The translations under genes were made by a program, and so were the position numbers. The notes beneath the pieces are model-generated. The model worked only from the letters and a program-made list of their open reading frames with translations, was not told where the DNA came from and did not search any database. Of a DNA stretch of 64,000 nt, positions 1 through 10,588 are shown piece after piece; the first letter of the stretch is position 1, and the number at the start of each line of letters is the position of its first letter. Origin of the DNA: Archivesica marissinica. Its lineage: Eukaryota; Mollusca; Bivalvia; Venerida; Vesicomyidae. The stretch covers positions 71,211,749 through 71,275,748 of the forward strand of contig CM026387.1 of the NCBI GenBank assembly GCA_014843695.1, written 5' to 3'.

Positions 1-84
1 GTCCCCGCAAGTGGTTTGACATTAATGGAACATACATTCATACATATAGTATAAGATGTTATCTATATGTTACTACTGTGATGC

Positions 85-205
85 TTGTACTAAATCATTC
101 CCCAGCCTCGGTAGTTCGACTCGGGGGTGCCATTCCGTGCCTGAACTATATTTATGACCTAATTTGTTTGTGCGACCTTAAAACAGACAAAGCTGTTAAT
201 TAGAC
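85..205 (+). mobile_element. Possible degenerate SINE S3 fragment
   Basis: CTCGGGGGTGCCATTCCGTG, CCTGAACTATATTTATGACC and GTTTGTGCGACCTTAAAACA resemble parts of the S3 body and tail. Similarity is patchy, so the call is tentative. Confidence 0.45.
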
Positions 206-277
206 GTAGCTCAAAAACAAATGCTTTTGGGTTGTCTTATTCACTATATGCAACCGAATACAAGAACTTCATCTTAA

Positions 278-507
278 CCTGCCAAATAAATTGGACTGAA
301 TGTGCAAGCAACATAGATCCAGATCAGTCACGGGTAACGATGCGTCTGATCAGGATCTATGTTGTTTGCTATTCAGACAAGTGATATAGCTCCACTATCC
401 CAATAGCAAACAGCATTGAACCAGATCAGACGGCACATTCTGTGCTGTCTGATCTGGCTTTTCGCTGTTTGCAAAAGAGACGTTTGTTGTGATCGGCAGG
501 CTACAGG
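278..507. mobile_element. MITE family C with TTAA target duplication
   Basis: Flanked by TTAA (274-277, 508-511). It starts CCTGCCAAATAAATTGGACT and ends in ATCGGCAGGCTACAGG. The interior holds the palindromic pairs AACATAGATCCAGATCAG and CTGATCAGGATCTATGTT. No coding capacity; probably a non-autonomous piggyBac-like element judging from TTAA. Confidence 0.75.
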
Positions 508-585
508 TTAAATGTGTAAGCGTATGCAACAGAACAGGACAATCAATTGAAATAACTGAAATCTGCTGAGGTTGCTTTTGATTTG

Positions 586-1146
586 TAGCAGACTGATGTT
601 CCAGTGGTTAACATGCTGGAACTGTAATCCGGGGGTCGCAGGTTTGATCCTCCAGTGGTTAACATGCTGGGCCTGTAATCCGGGGGTCGCAGGTTTGATC
701 CTCTAGTGGTTAACATGCTGGGCCTGTAATCCGGGGGTCGCAGGTTTGATCCTCCAGTGGTTAACTTAACATGTTGGATCTGTAATCCAAGGGTCGCAGG
801 TTTGATCTTACAGTAGTTAACATGTTGGACCTGTAATCCAGGGGTCGCAGGTTTGATCCTCCAGTGGTTAACTTAACATGCTGGACCTGTAATCCAGGGG
901 TCACAGGTTTGATCCTCCAGTGGTTAACTTAACATGCTGGACCTGTAATCCGGGGTCACAGGTTTGATCCTCCAGTGGTTAACTTAACATGCTGGACCTG
1001 TAATCCAGGGGTCGCAGGTTTGATCCACCACTACGCCATACTGATATGACTATCATAGTTTTAATAGACTTAATCCAATGTCTTGTGTCGGTGCTTTACA
1101 CCATGCACGTAATAGAACCAGAGGAGACTCTGGAATGGGTGTGTAT
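586..1146 (+). repeat. SINE S1 copy whose tRNA-like head is amplified 8-fold (51-56 bp unit)
   Basis: Eight tandem units of TCCAGTGGTTAACATGCTGG, CCTGTAATCCGGGGGTCGCA, GGTTTGATCC; some have an extra TTAAC. This is the A-box to B-box part of SINE S1 (CAGTGGTAAAACACTGGACT, GGTAATCCAGGGATCGCAGG, TTCGATCC). After the eighth unit the SINE body follows (GTCTTGTGTCGGTGCTTTAC at 1080), then breaks off near 1146. The amplification therefore arose inside one SINE insertion. Confidence 0.85.
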
Positions 1147-1617
1147 TATGTTCCGTTTGATCTGGCAAATATGGCGTTTGCAAAAGTGATCTATTGTGCA
1201 AATGGTTAAATATTCATTTCAATTATAAATTATTACAGTAAAAACTAAAATTTAGAAAATATGCCCACAAACGAACTTGCTTTTGTGAAATTACCGTTTG
1301 TAAATTACCTCCATTTATGGATATTTAAAAAAAAAAATCATCAGTAGCTATGTAACTAGTGGCTTACTAAAGTTGACACTAGGATACATTTGCATATGAA
1401 GAAAAAAAGGCATACACATGATACAGAGACTTTAAATGTGAAGATTTGTGTTATATTTATAATTGTATCAGTGTGTGATAATAGGCTAATGGCGATATAT
1501 TGCATTATTTCCCAATGCATAATGAAATTATTGGTAAATACATGAGCAGACAGATGCAACACTTTGGAAACAATGAATGGACAGCTGGTCAAATAGCACA
1601 ATGGAGTGTTCATCAGG
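1147..1617. other. No recognisable feature
   Basis: AT-rich unique-looking sequence between the amplified SINE and the MITE at 1618. A few short open frames show no known motif. Confidence 0.5.
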
Positions 1618-2081
1618 GTTCATTCTAGGTCAGAATTTTTGGGAGAAGTGAGAAATCCTGTGATCGCTTCCATGGTGTTCTTTAATATACTTCTGCAAAA
1701 TAGGGTTAAAATGCACACTACAACCCATTAAATACAACATTTACTTTATAATGGGCCAGTGACAAAATTTGGTTTGAAAATCATATTTTTTTTAGGGAGA
1801 AGTCAGGGTCCCTAGGGTGACAATTTCGCCCACATCGCCCTCTAGAATGATCCCGGATTCATACTGTACCCACTACTTAGCCTGCTTACGATTTTCAAAC
1901 CAAATTTTGTCTAGTAAGATACACTGGCCCATTATAAAGCATATATTATTCAAATGTTGAATTTAATGGTTGTATACTGTGCATTTTAACCCTATTTTGC
2001 ACAAGTATATTAAAGAACACCATTTGAAGAAGCGATCACGCGCTTTCTCACTTCTCCCAAAAATTCTGACCTAGAATGAAC
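1618..2081. mobile_element. Long-inverted-repeat MITE (464 bp)
   Basis: Begins GTTCATTCTAGGTCAGAATT and ends with its complement (AATTCTGACCTAGAATGAAC). The arms can be followed for about 190 bases each, including GGTGTTCTTTAATATACTTC and TAATGGGCCAGTG, with a spacer at about 1790-1890. No coding capacity. No clear target duplication was seen. Confidence 0.82.
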
Positions 2082-2091
2082 TCTGCTGTAT

Positions 2092-2965
2092 TATCCGAGT
2101 CTGCACTCACTTTAGCTATTAGTATTTACAAGTACATCCATGCCCGTAATATCTGACTGCACCCACTACTTTAGCTATTAGTATTTACAAGTACACCCAT
2201 GCCCGTAATATCTGACTGCACCCACTACTTTAGCTATTAGTATTTACAAGTACACCCATGCCCGTAATATCTGACTGCACCCACTACTTTAGCTATTAGT
2301 ATTTACAAGTACATCCATGCCCGTAATATCTGTCTGCACCCATTACTTTAGCTATTAGTATTTACAAGTACACCCATGCCATAATATCTGACTGCACCCA
2401 CTACTTTAGCTATTAGTATTTACAAGTACATCCATGCCCGTAATATCTGACTGCACCCACTACTTTAGCTATTAGTATTTACAAGTACACCCATGCCCAT
2501 AATATCTGACTGCACCCACTACTTTAGCTATTAGTATTTACAAGTACATCCATGCCCGTAATATCTGTCTGCACCCATTACTTTAGCTATTAGTATTTAC
2601 AAGTACACCCATGCCGTAATATCTGTCTGCACCCACTACTTTAGCTATTAGTATTTACAAGTACACCCATGCCCGTAATATCTGAGTCTGCACCCACTAC
2701 TTTAGCTATTAGTATTTACAAGTACACCCATGCCCGTAATATCTGACTGCACCCACTACTTTAGCTATTAGTATTTACAAGTACATCCATGCCCATAATA
2801 TCTGACTGCACCCACTACTTTAGCTATTAGTATTTACAAGTACACCCATGCCCATAATATCTGACTGCACCCACTACTTTAGCTATTAGTATTTACAAGT
2901 ACATCCATGCCCGTAATATCTGACTGCACCCACTACTTTAGCTATTAGTAATATTCACAAGTACC
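2092..2965 (+). repeat. 59-bp tandem array (about 15 copies)
   Basis: The unit is TGACTGCACCCACTACTTTA, GCTATTAGTATTTACAAGTA, CACCCATGCCCGTAATATC. Variants are CATCCATG, CCATAAT and TGTCTGC. It starts directly after the MITE at 1618-2081, whose end contains related ACCCACTACTTAGCC (1870). One stray unit lies at 5976-6015. Confidence 0.93.
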
Positions 2966-3242
2966 ACCTTGACTCCAGTATTAAAATTACTGGGAAATCT
3001 AGGAAGAGCCACCTGATAACTGGAGTATTGATTTTATGTCTCTTCCAGCAGGTAGTAGCTGTCTATTCCCAGTTATTGCAGGCATTCTGCTAGCATCCTT
3101 AATGAGGGGTGCTTTGGAAATCTGTTGTTTTTATTTCTGTTGGATTTTTAAACTGTTGGACTTTCTGTTTGTATGGTATATGCAATGCTTCTATATACAT
3201 AGATATTTTCTGTGCTTATATTAAATTTAGCTCTTTAAAATG

Positions 3243-3595
3243 CTGAATAAATTGGAACACCGTGTCTGATCAGGATCCGTGTTGTTTGCTCTTCAGCCAA
3301 GTGTGTTAGCTCCACTATCCAAATAGCAAGCAACAAAGAGCCTGAACAGACCTTTATGCTATTTGCAAAAAAGCAACTTCAGAGTTGTGATTAGCATTTT
3401 AATCCATCCTTAGCCTACCAATGACGACTAGAGTCGCTTAGCAGACAGCATAGAGTCAGATCAGATGGAACAGAACTCTATGCTGTTTGCTATCCGGATA
3501 GTGGAGTTAACTCACTTGTCTGAATAGCAAACAAACATAGATCCTGATCTGGATTTATGTTGTTTGCACATTCCGTCCAATTTATTCGACAGGTT
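3243..3595. mobile_element. Two adjacent MITE family C copies, degenerate
   Basis: CTGAATAAATTGGAACACCG at the left and CCGTCCAATTTATTCGACAG at the right are inverted ends of family C, with two internal hairpin cores between them (around 3270-3420 and 3430-3570). It reads as two truncated copies head to head. Confidence 0.65.
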
Positions 3596-3599
3596 AAGG

Positions 3600-4296
3600 G
3601 TTAACTTAGATTGCAAATTAGTGTAAGATTAAATTGAAGTCAGACTTGTATTTAGGGTTGTTTTGAAATACCCAAACCATACTGAATATGTTTTGTTAAT
3701 AGTTAAAGTGACACTACATCATTGAAAACGCAGTTTTCTACAGAATGTAATTTCCTGTATCCTTTAAAGTGACACGTCATTGAAAACGCAGTTTTTTACA
3801 GAATGTAATTTCCTATTATATGGTAAAATTGTTTAATGAGTATTTCAACTAATAAACAAACGTCGTATACACGATTTGTTGACATAACAAAATAATGTAA
3901 ATAGTGTCGACATCCATGCGTAATACAACTTATCTTGAATAACACGATTTATGGTACAGATTTATCGTTATATCTCACATTTGTGCCTATGCTTATTTAT
4001 TTATAGGCTAATCTTAGGTAAATTATCTCTAAACGACAGTACCACACGTTAAGTATTGATGCCAATGACAAACACATCAATTCAGGAGCATGGATGACCG
4101 TTATATGAAATCCTACTATTTGTAGACCACTAAAATACTGTTTATTTGTTTATTGATTCAATGTTAGTGGTCGAATTGTATTCGGAAGAATTTGTATTAG
4201 CAATGCATTTATACGTGAAAAAATACATTTCTTTGCTTTTTGCGATGTATTGTCGCTTTAATGATAAAATAATTCTAGTTTTTACAAATTTGTTTT
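3600..4296. other. No gene; one short duplication
   Basis: TAAAGTGACACTACATCATT, GAAAACGCAGTTTTCTACAG recurs about 60 bases later (3705 and 3766). Otherwise AT-rich with nothing recognised. Confidence 0.5.
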
Positions 4297-4400
4297 AGCT
4301 TGATTGCGAAACAAGTTCTTGCAACATTAGTTTCAAGACCGTATTCCTGATGGAATCAATCGCCATGAGGGAGAGGATAGGGAATTCAAGGGAATTAAAA
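4297..4400 (-). mobile_element. SINE S4 fragment, minus strand
   Basis: GCTTGATTGCGAAACAAGTT, CTTGCAACATTAG and GATGGAATCAATCGCCATGA match the S4 3' half in reverse. Confidence 0.7.
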
Positions 4401-4985
4401 AAATAATGGGCACAATCGTTAACAAATGGCTACGCATGTACAACATGTAGAAGTAAATGAAGGCCTCATAATTATGTAATACAGCATGCAATCGCAGCCT
4501 CATTCCTCATGTCCATATGATTTATTTATTACGTTAATAATTTTGGAGATTTGTTTTTCGATCCTTATTTCCATTCCAGTTTGTAGAATGATCAATTTGT
4601 TGTGCAATGGGCGGGGCACTCACTTCATCACTGGTTCGCCTAAGGCAGTTTGTTGGTGCTAATCCTTTGTAAAAACGATCACTGTTCCCCCTGAGAAAGG
4701 CATGGTCACTCTGATTTCCTCAGATATTAAGGACATGAAGTATAACCCTGCAGTCTTGTCTATCTGGTTCAGTTGGGGGAAAGTTGCAAGAGTATGGTAC
4801 AGAAACCTCACCTGTTATAATGTCTGTGCCCTATGGAGGGAATTGAGAAAGTGTAGCAATATACAGAATGATGCACTTAACAGGACTTCAGTGATATTTT
4901 TATTTAATTGTGCTATTTGTGTCATGATAAAGAACAAAATTAAAATACACTTTTTTTTTTACTTTTCCCCACCCACCATCTGAGT
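4401..4985. other. Unassigned stretch with an unknown 93-codon open frame
   Basis: GGGCGGGGC at 4609-4617 is a GC-box-like string, alone in AT-rich DNA. The open frame at 4702-4983 has no motif I know and ends in a poly-T stretch; probably not a gene. Confidence 0.4.
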
Positions 4986-4989
4986 TTAA

Positions 4990-5228
4990 CCCATTTCATT
5001 CTGGATACATTTAAAGGCTTTTGCCTACAACATAGATCCAGATCAGCCGCAGCGTGATGCTGCGTGCTGATCAGGATCTATGTTGTTTGCTACATAGCCA
5101 AGTGTCTTAGCAAGATCATCTGAATAGCAAACAACATAGAGCCTGATCAGATTTTACGTTCCATGGCGGTTGATCTGGCTCTATGTCCTTTGCAAATACT
5201 GTTTGAACGGTATCCAGAATGAAATGAG
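4990..5228. mobile_element. MITE family A with TTAA target duplication
   Basis: Inverted ends CCCATTTCATTCTGGATAC and its complement (GTATCCAGAATGAAATGAG), flanked by TTAA (4986-4989, 5229-5232). The interior forms hairpins with AACATAGATCCAGATCAG and CTGATCAGGATCTATGTT. No coding capacity. Confidence 0.85.
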
Positions 5229-5244
5229 TTAAATAACAAATACA

Positions 5245-5374
5245 GTCAAACCTGACTTTACCCGGGTGCCCGGCCGTGCCTGAAATACCGCGCATTGGGG
5301 CTCCCAGGGTTTTCCTCCGTCAATTATAGCTGGAGAGTCGTCATATGGCCTAAGCTGTTGGTGCGACTTTAGGC
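5245..5374 (+). mobile_element. SINE S3 3' fragment
   Basis: CCCGGGTGCCCGGCCGTGCC, CTCCCAGGGTTTTCCTCCG and TGGAGAGTCGTCATATGGCC match the 3' part of SINE S3. It is fused to a truncated family-B MITE on its right. Confidence 0.7.
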
Positions 5375-5580
5375 CATTTCATCACCACAGGCCTCTAAAT
5401 AGGCTTACAAAAAGTGCAGATCCCAATCATCTGCACTTTTTGCCAGTAATATTACTATTTTTTGACAAAATTACCCATTTTGATAAATGAATTGGTCCAA
5501 ATGTAATTTTCTTATTATTTATTTATTGGTCTAAAAAGATCATGCACCAGTCCATGTCAGTTACTTGGTGTTGAATGTGT
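5375..5580. mobile_element. MITE family B, 5' end joined to a SINE fragment
   Basis: TTTCATCACCACAGGCCTCT to GGTGTTGAATGTGTTAAAC. The first bases are lost at the junction with the S3 fragment ending at 5374. Confidence 0.72.
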
Positions 5581-5837
5581 TAAACTAAAACAAACAAGTA
5601 TGTAAACCAATTGGGACTTTAGTTGAATATTTCAGAGCCATCTTGTTCTAATATCAAGTGGTAAGCAACTTACAACTTACTCTGAATTGAGTTGAATATG
5701 AGTTGAACATAACTATGACTCATACTAGTTCATATATCCAAACCACCAAGGCTTATCTGTGCTTATTATCAATGCTGTATGTCTACAGATCAGCATGTGG
5801 TTTCTAGTTGAAGATTGTACATGTATGTTGCCATCAG

Positions 5838-6085
5838 GAATATTACAGTGCTTGATTGACATTTAAAGTTAGGCCATTATAGATTTAAATTTCTAGTCTA
5901 TCAGCTCCACCCCACATTTTGACAACACCCCTTATATATTTGAGATAAATGGACAATTATGTACATGGGTTTCTTACAAGTACACCCATGCCCGTAATAT
6001 CTGAGTATGCACCAGAAATATTAGGGTGATTTATTGACATTTAATATTAGACCATTATATATTTAAATTGCTAGTTTATCAGTCC
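5838..6085 (+). repeat. Diverged direct repeats, with a stray 59-bp-array unit
   Basis: AATATTACAGTGCTTGATTG then CATTTAAAGTTAGGCCATTA (5840) recurs as AATATTAGGGTGATTTATTG, CATTTAATATTAGACCATTA (6018). Between them TTACAAGTACACCCATGCCC, GTAATATCTGAGT (5975-6006) matches the 59-bp array unit. A third, weaker repeat (AAATATTAGGG) is at 6443. Confidence 0.7.
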
Positions 6086-6088
6086 CTT

Positions 6089-6358
6089 AGTCCACCTCCG
6101 TGGTTAAGTGGTTAAGGTCGCTGACTAGTATACCACTGTAACCTATCATCACTGATGGTCACGGGTTCGAGCCCCGCTTAGGTCGTGTCTCATTTATATG
6201 AAACAGTTGGCAGTTTCTTACGGAGGTTCAGGTCCTCCCAAGTACTGGTTAACCGTTGGAGCCTGCCCAGGAAAGGTGTTGTTAGGTAAACTGCCCGCCG
6301 GCGATATAGCCCAAAATGGTGCTGATGCAGGCGTAAAACCCTAAATATAACATAACAT
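6089..6358 (+). mobile_element. tRNA-type SINE, family S2
   Basis: Head TCCACCTCCGTGGTTAAGTG, B box GGGTTCGAGCCCC and tail GCGATATAGCCCAAAATGG, TGCAGGCGTAAAACCC, ATAACATAACATA. GTTTATCAGT occurs on both sides (6074 and 6361) and may be the target duplication. Confidence 0.87.
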
Positions 6359-6802
6359 ATGTTTATCAGTTCCATCTTTTTGGCACCGCCCCCTTTAGAA
6401 TTTTGTGAGTTAAATGGCCATAATTACATCGGTTTCTTTCAGAAATATTAGGGCAAAACATTTGTGTGTGTGTCTTGTGCATGTGAGCAGGGTGGGTTAG
6501 AAAAGAGACATTGGGTTGATTTTGAACAGCAAAGGGGGTATGTGCGGAGGAGGGGGGTTACCCCTAGTCAATTGACATACAGTGATTGACAGCTAATCTA
6601 ATAATTTAATTTATCAAAGAGGCAATAGGGCAGTACATTTCAGTCAAAAGGGCATACCAGTTTGAGTCTATAAAGCTCTGCCCACCTGTTGAGGCTTACA
6701 TAAACAATTTAGAGGCAAAAGGGCAGGATGGGGCGCCCTGTCATTCAGCTCCAGAGAGAACCCTATATAATATGAATAAACTAGACTGAATCTAAGGGTT
6801 AA

Positions 6803-7037
6803 CCCTTTCAACACCACAGACCTCTAAATAGGCTTACAAAAAGTGTAGATCCAAATGAGCCGGCTTGTGATGAGCCGTCTCATCAGGATCTGCACTTTTT
6901 GCAAGTAGTATTACTAATTTTAGACAAAATTACCCATCTTGATAAATGAACTCGTCTAAATGTAATTTTCTTATTCATTTATTGGTCTAAGAATATCATG
7001 GACACCAGTCCATGTCAGTTACTTGGAGTTGAAAGGG
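6803..7037. mobile_element. MITE family B with TTAA target duplication
   Basis: Starts CCCTTTCAACACCACAGACC and ends GAGTTGAAAGGG, flanked by TTAA (6799-6802, 7038-7041). The internal hairpin is AAAAAGTGTAGATCCAAATG with ATCAGGATCTGCACTTTTTG. Confidence 0.88.
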
Positions 7038-7128
7038 TTAACGCATGCATCATTGTTAGCCTCTAGCAAGGCGATTGAAAGCTGTGACCTAATAAGTGTA
7101 TTTAGTCACTATTGTGATCTTTTGTCAA

Positions 7129-7521
7129 TGAGAGACATCTCTAATTTTCTATTACCTCCCTTGGCAGATAATATCTGATTTATTCCAAAATGTGAATAGG
7201 TCCTTTTAGTTAGAATCCTTTGTTTTTAATGTTGTTCCCTACCCAGATGTTGTGGTATGATAATTGTGATTTAATCAAAATCGTGTTAATTAACTGACAA
7301 ATTGTTTTACAAAATAGTACCCATTGCATATGATTATGATGTAAGAGATATGTCGAGATATAGTAAGTTAATAATCATATAAAGCGATAGTGGAATAAAA
7401 TTGCTAGCATGTTGTGCAAAGGAAACAACGATAAAAACAGAGGAAAACACTTAATAGGACCTATCTACTTTTAGAGAGTATTCAAGGGCAGTAACTGAGC
7501 GATGTCTCTCTCATTAAAACA
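7129..7521. mobile_element. Inverted-repeat element, family D (about 390 bp)
   Basis: Ends TGAGAGACATCTC at the left and GATGTCTCTCTCA at the right are imperfect inverted repeats. The interior matches, in reverse orientation, the stretch at 21476-22078, from TTTTCTATTACCTCCCTTGG through GTTGTTCCCTACCCAGATGT to AATAGGACCTATCTACTTTT. No open frame suggests a transposase. Confidence 0.7.
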
Positions 7522-7529
7522 TGACCGTA

Positions 7530-7790
7530 TTTTCAAAAGGTACATACTAATTAATTCTGTATTCGTGAATTTATGAAATTGAACCTGTTCACGGTTTGTT
7601 ATATTTGTGGATTCACACCTAAAACACTGTCGTGGCGTCATGCCATTATACTTGCAGTCCATTATTATTAATCTTGGACTGTTGTGAAAAGGCCAGAGTA
7701 TAATATTAAATTGTATGCGTACATGTACGAAATTAACGATTTTAATTAGTAGTATCTTGTTATATGTCATGTGTGTTTTAAGTCTCAAAT
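7530..7790. repeat. Dispersed repeat, second copy near 18.63-18.79 kb
   Basis: GAAAAGGCCAGAGTATAATA, ACGAAATTAACGATTTTAAT and GTGTGTTTTAAGT match the segment 18627-18730 (AAAAGGCCAGAATATTATGT, ACGAAATTAACAGTTTTAAT). At the right end lies a hairpin with 19-base perfect arms, 7792-7810 and 7830-7848. Confidence 0.65.
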
Positions 7791-8951
7791 GGATCCAATA
7801 TGTAAAATATTGGTACTGTCTTCGGCGCTATATTTTACATATTGGATCGTTTTCGGTCTAATGATCACATACAACACAAATATTGACCTAGATACAGCAC
7901 CAAATGATACTGGCCATTTGCTATCTAAATTCAAACTTCCTTCATTTACCTGCCTTGAGAATGAACATCATTATCTAGTTTCCCACACTTCATAACACCT
8001 TGGAGCATGTTCAACAAGGAGACAAATGTAGCTTAGTGAGATACATATATACAGTAGTCATGCTTTAATGAGGTACATATATACAGTAGTCCTGCTTTAA
8101 TGAGGTACATATATACAGTAGTCATGCTTTAATGAGGTACATATAATATACAGTATTCCTGCTTTAATGAGGTACATATATACAGTAGTCCTGCTTTAAT
8201 GAGGTACATATATACAGTAGTCATGCTTTAATGAGGTACATATATACAGTAGTCATGCTTTAATGAGGTACATATATACAGTAGTCCTGCTTTAATGAGG
8301 TACATATATACAGTAGTCATGCTTTAATGAGGTACATATATACAGTAGTCATGCTTTAATGAGGTACATATATACAGTAGTCCTGCTTTAATGAGGTACA
8401 TATATACAGTAGTCCTGCTTTAATGAGGTACATATATACAGTAGTCCTGCTTTAATGAGGTACATATATACAGTAGTCCTGCTTTAATGAGGTACATATA
8501 TACAGTAGTCATGCTTTAATGAGGTACATATAATATACAGTAGTCCTGCTTTAATGAGGTACATATATACAGTAGTCATGCTTTAATGAGGTACATATAT
8601 ACAGTAGTCATGCTTTAATGAGGTACATATATACAGTAGTCATGCTTTAATGAGGTACATATATACAGTAGTCCTGCTTTAATGAGGTACATATATACAG
8701 TAGTCATGCTTTAATGAGGTACATATATACAGTAGTCATGCTTTAATGAGGTACATATATACAGTAGTCCTGCTTTAATGAGGTACATATATACAGTAGT
8801 CCTGCTTTAATGAGGTACATATATACAGTAGTCCTGCTTTAATGAGGAACATATATACAGTAGTCCTGCTTTAATGAGGTACATATATACAGTATTCCTG
8901 CTTTAATGAGGTACATATATACAGTAGTCCTGCTTTAATGAGGTACATATA

Positions 8952-10588
8952 CTTAGCAACTTTTCTAACTCCACACTTGGTTTTTTGTTGTTATCTGTGT
9001 CAAATAATAAAATATTTTACTGAAAATTGGACACAATGTTAAGTGATCATTTTGTGTTAAAAAAACATAACAATGATAATAATCGGACGTAATTTTATTA
9101 ATCCGTAACCTGTACAATAACGTAACTCTAAAATATAAAGTAACATAATGAATACATCAATACCGAGTGTGACCGCCCTGCGCCGTAATGACTGCATTAC
9201 ACCTAGAATGCATGGAATTGATGTAATTCGTAATGTAGACCTGTGGAATAGAATTCCATGTCCGAATCAGGGCACGTTCTAGCTCTTGAAGAGTGCGAGG
9301 TTGGCGGCGAAATTGTCGAATCCTGCGTCCTAGTTCATCCCAGAGGTGTTCGATGGGATTTAAATCTGGCGATTTCGAACACCATGGCAGGACATTGACG
9401 TGATTCCTGGCCAGTAGCATTCGGGTACTGGCCGCGGTGTGACAAGTTGCGCCGTTATGCATGAACTGCATGCCCCTATGTTGGCGAATATGAGGTATCG
9501 CCACTGGCGTCAGAATTTCATTTTGGTAATGTTGTGCGTTCAATATGCCAGGAACAACAACCGCCCTTGTTTTCGTATGAAGGGAGACAGCTGCCCATAT
9601 CATTACTGAACCTCCCTGAAACCGGTCACGTTCAACGATGTTGGCGTCATCAAACCGTTCGCCTCGTCGCCGATAACATCTGGTACGGCAGTCGTTACCC
9701 TGGAGTGTAAACCTGCTCTCATCACTAAACAACACCTGGGCCCAGTCTGCTCTACGGTATCGAAGGTGACGTCTGGCCCATAATAACCTGTCTTGACGGT
9801 GATTTACCTTCAATACGATACCCCTGTACGGTCGTCTGGCCCGTAACCCTCGCTCCCGTAAACGTCTACGCACAGTTTGTGATGATATGGGACGGTTGTG
9901 TATCCCAATCATTCGTCTGGCAATCACTGATGCTGGTCTGAAACGCTGAGCTACGTGGATCCGTTGAATTACACCGTCCTGTCGTCTTGATGTCACTCGT
10001 CTACGGGTACGTCTCGGCTCGTCAGCAACGCCACCGGTACGTGCAAATTTGGCCATGATGTTGGTTATGGTTTTAACGTCTCTTCCAAAGAACCTGGCAA
10101 CCTGAAAGGGACAAAGTGATAAACTTACTAGGGTAGGGTTACATGCAGTCCATGGATGTAAATTAAACTATATGAAATGTGTTAAATTGTAAGCGTTATA
10201 ATATTTCAAAGCTTATGTGTCTGTTAGAGACTCCACCCTGGACCATTCCCACAGCACGCCCTCGTTCTTCTACTGTCATTAGACGCATGGTATCATAAAC
10301 TGTTGGAACTTTATGTTTTTTTCTACATCTCAATGACCACAGATGTCATTTGTGTCGGTTTGTAGGATTAGCATATACGCAATATACACAATATACACAT
10401 ACAGGCAAAAAGCATGAAATGCACGTGCATCTCGGATTATATCAATAGAATGGTTTATGGTCGGATTTATCTAAAGGAATATGTTTTACATAGTGTACAA
10501 TGAAAACGGACGAAATTTGAGAAATGCCTTGTTTGTCATGAAAAAGATATTTAAAAAATTAAAGTGTGGAGTTAGAAAAGTTGTTAAG
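8952..10588 (-). mobile_element. Tc1-like DNA transposon (1,637 bp)
   Basis: Inverted terminal repeats of about 26 bases: left CTTAGCAACTTTTCTAACTC, then CACACTT; right is its inverse with one or two changes (AAGTGTGGAGTTAGAAAAG, then TTGTTAAG). TA flanks both ends (8950-8951, 10589-10590), the Tc1/mariner target duplication. The element entered the 32-bp array. It holds one transposase gene on the minus strand. Confidence 0.95.
9157..10288 (-). pseudogene. Tc1-like transposase, damaged (DD34E with second Asp replaced by Asn; split by inferred intron)
   Basis: A cut-and-paste transposase of the Tc1 family. The long open frame (ATG at 10056, 299 codons) has an N-terminal helix-turn-helix region and a DDE core: D112 in LFSDESRF, then N201 in F-M-H-N-G-A where Tc1 proteins have D, and E236 in S-P-D-L-N-P-I-E-H. 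The 34-residue spacing fits DD34E. A D-to-N change at a metal-binding residue should abolish catalysis. Upstream, 10101-10057 adds V-A-R-F-F-G-R-D-V-K-T-I in frame, and 10288-10217 encodes M-R-L-M-T-V-E-E-R-G-R-A-V-G-M-V-Q. These suggest a 115-base intron (10216-10102) with acceptor TTTCAG but donor ATAAGC in place of GTAAGC. The whole would be about 338 residues, normal for the family. Confidence 0.85.

Noticed and set aside
1356..1613. 85-codon minus-strand open frame
   Set aside because: AT-rich chance frame with no family resemblance.
4702..4983. 93-codon open frame
   Set aside because: No recognised motif, low-complexity end and no neighbouring gene signals.
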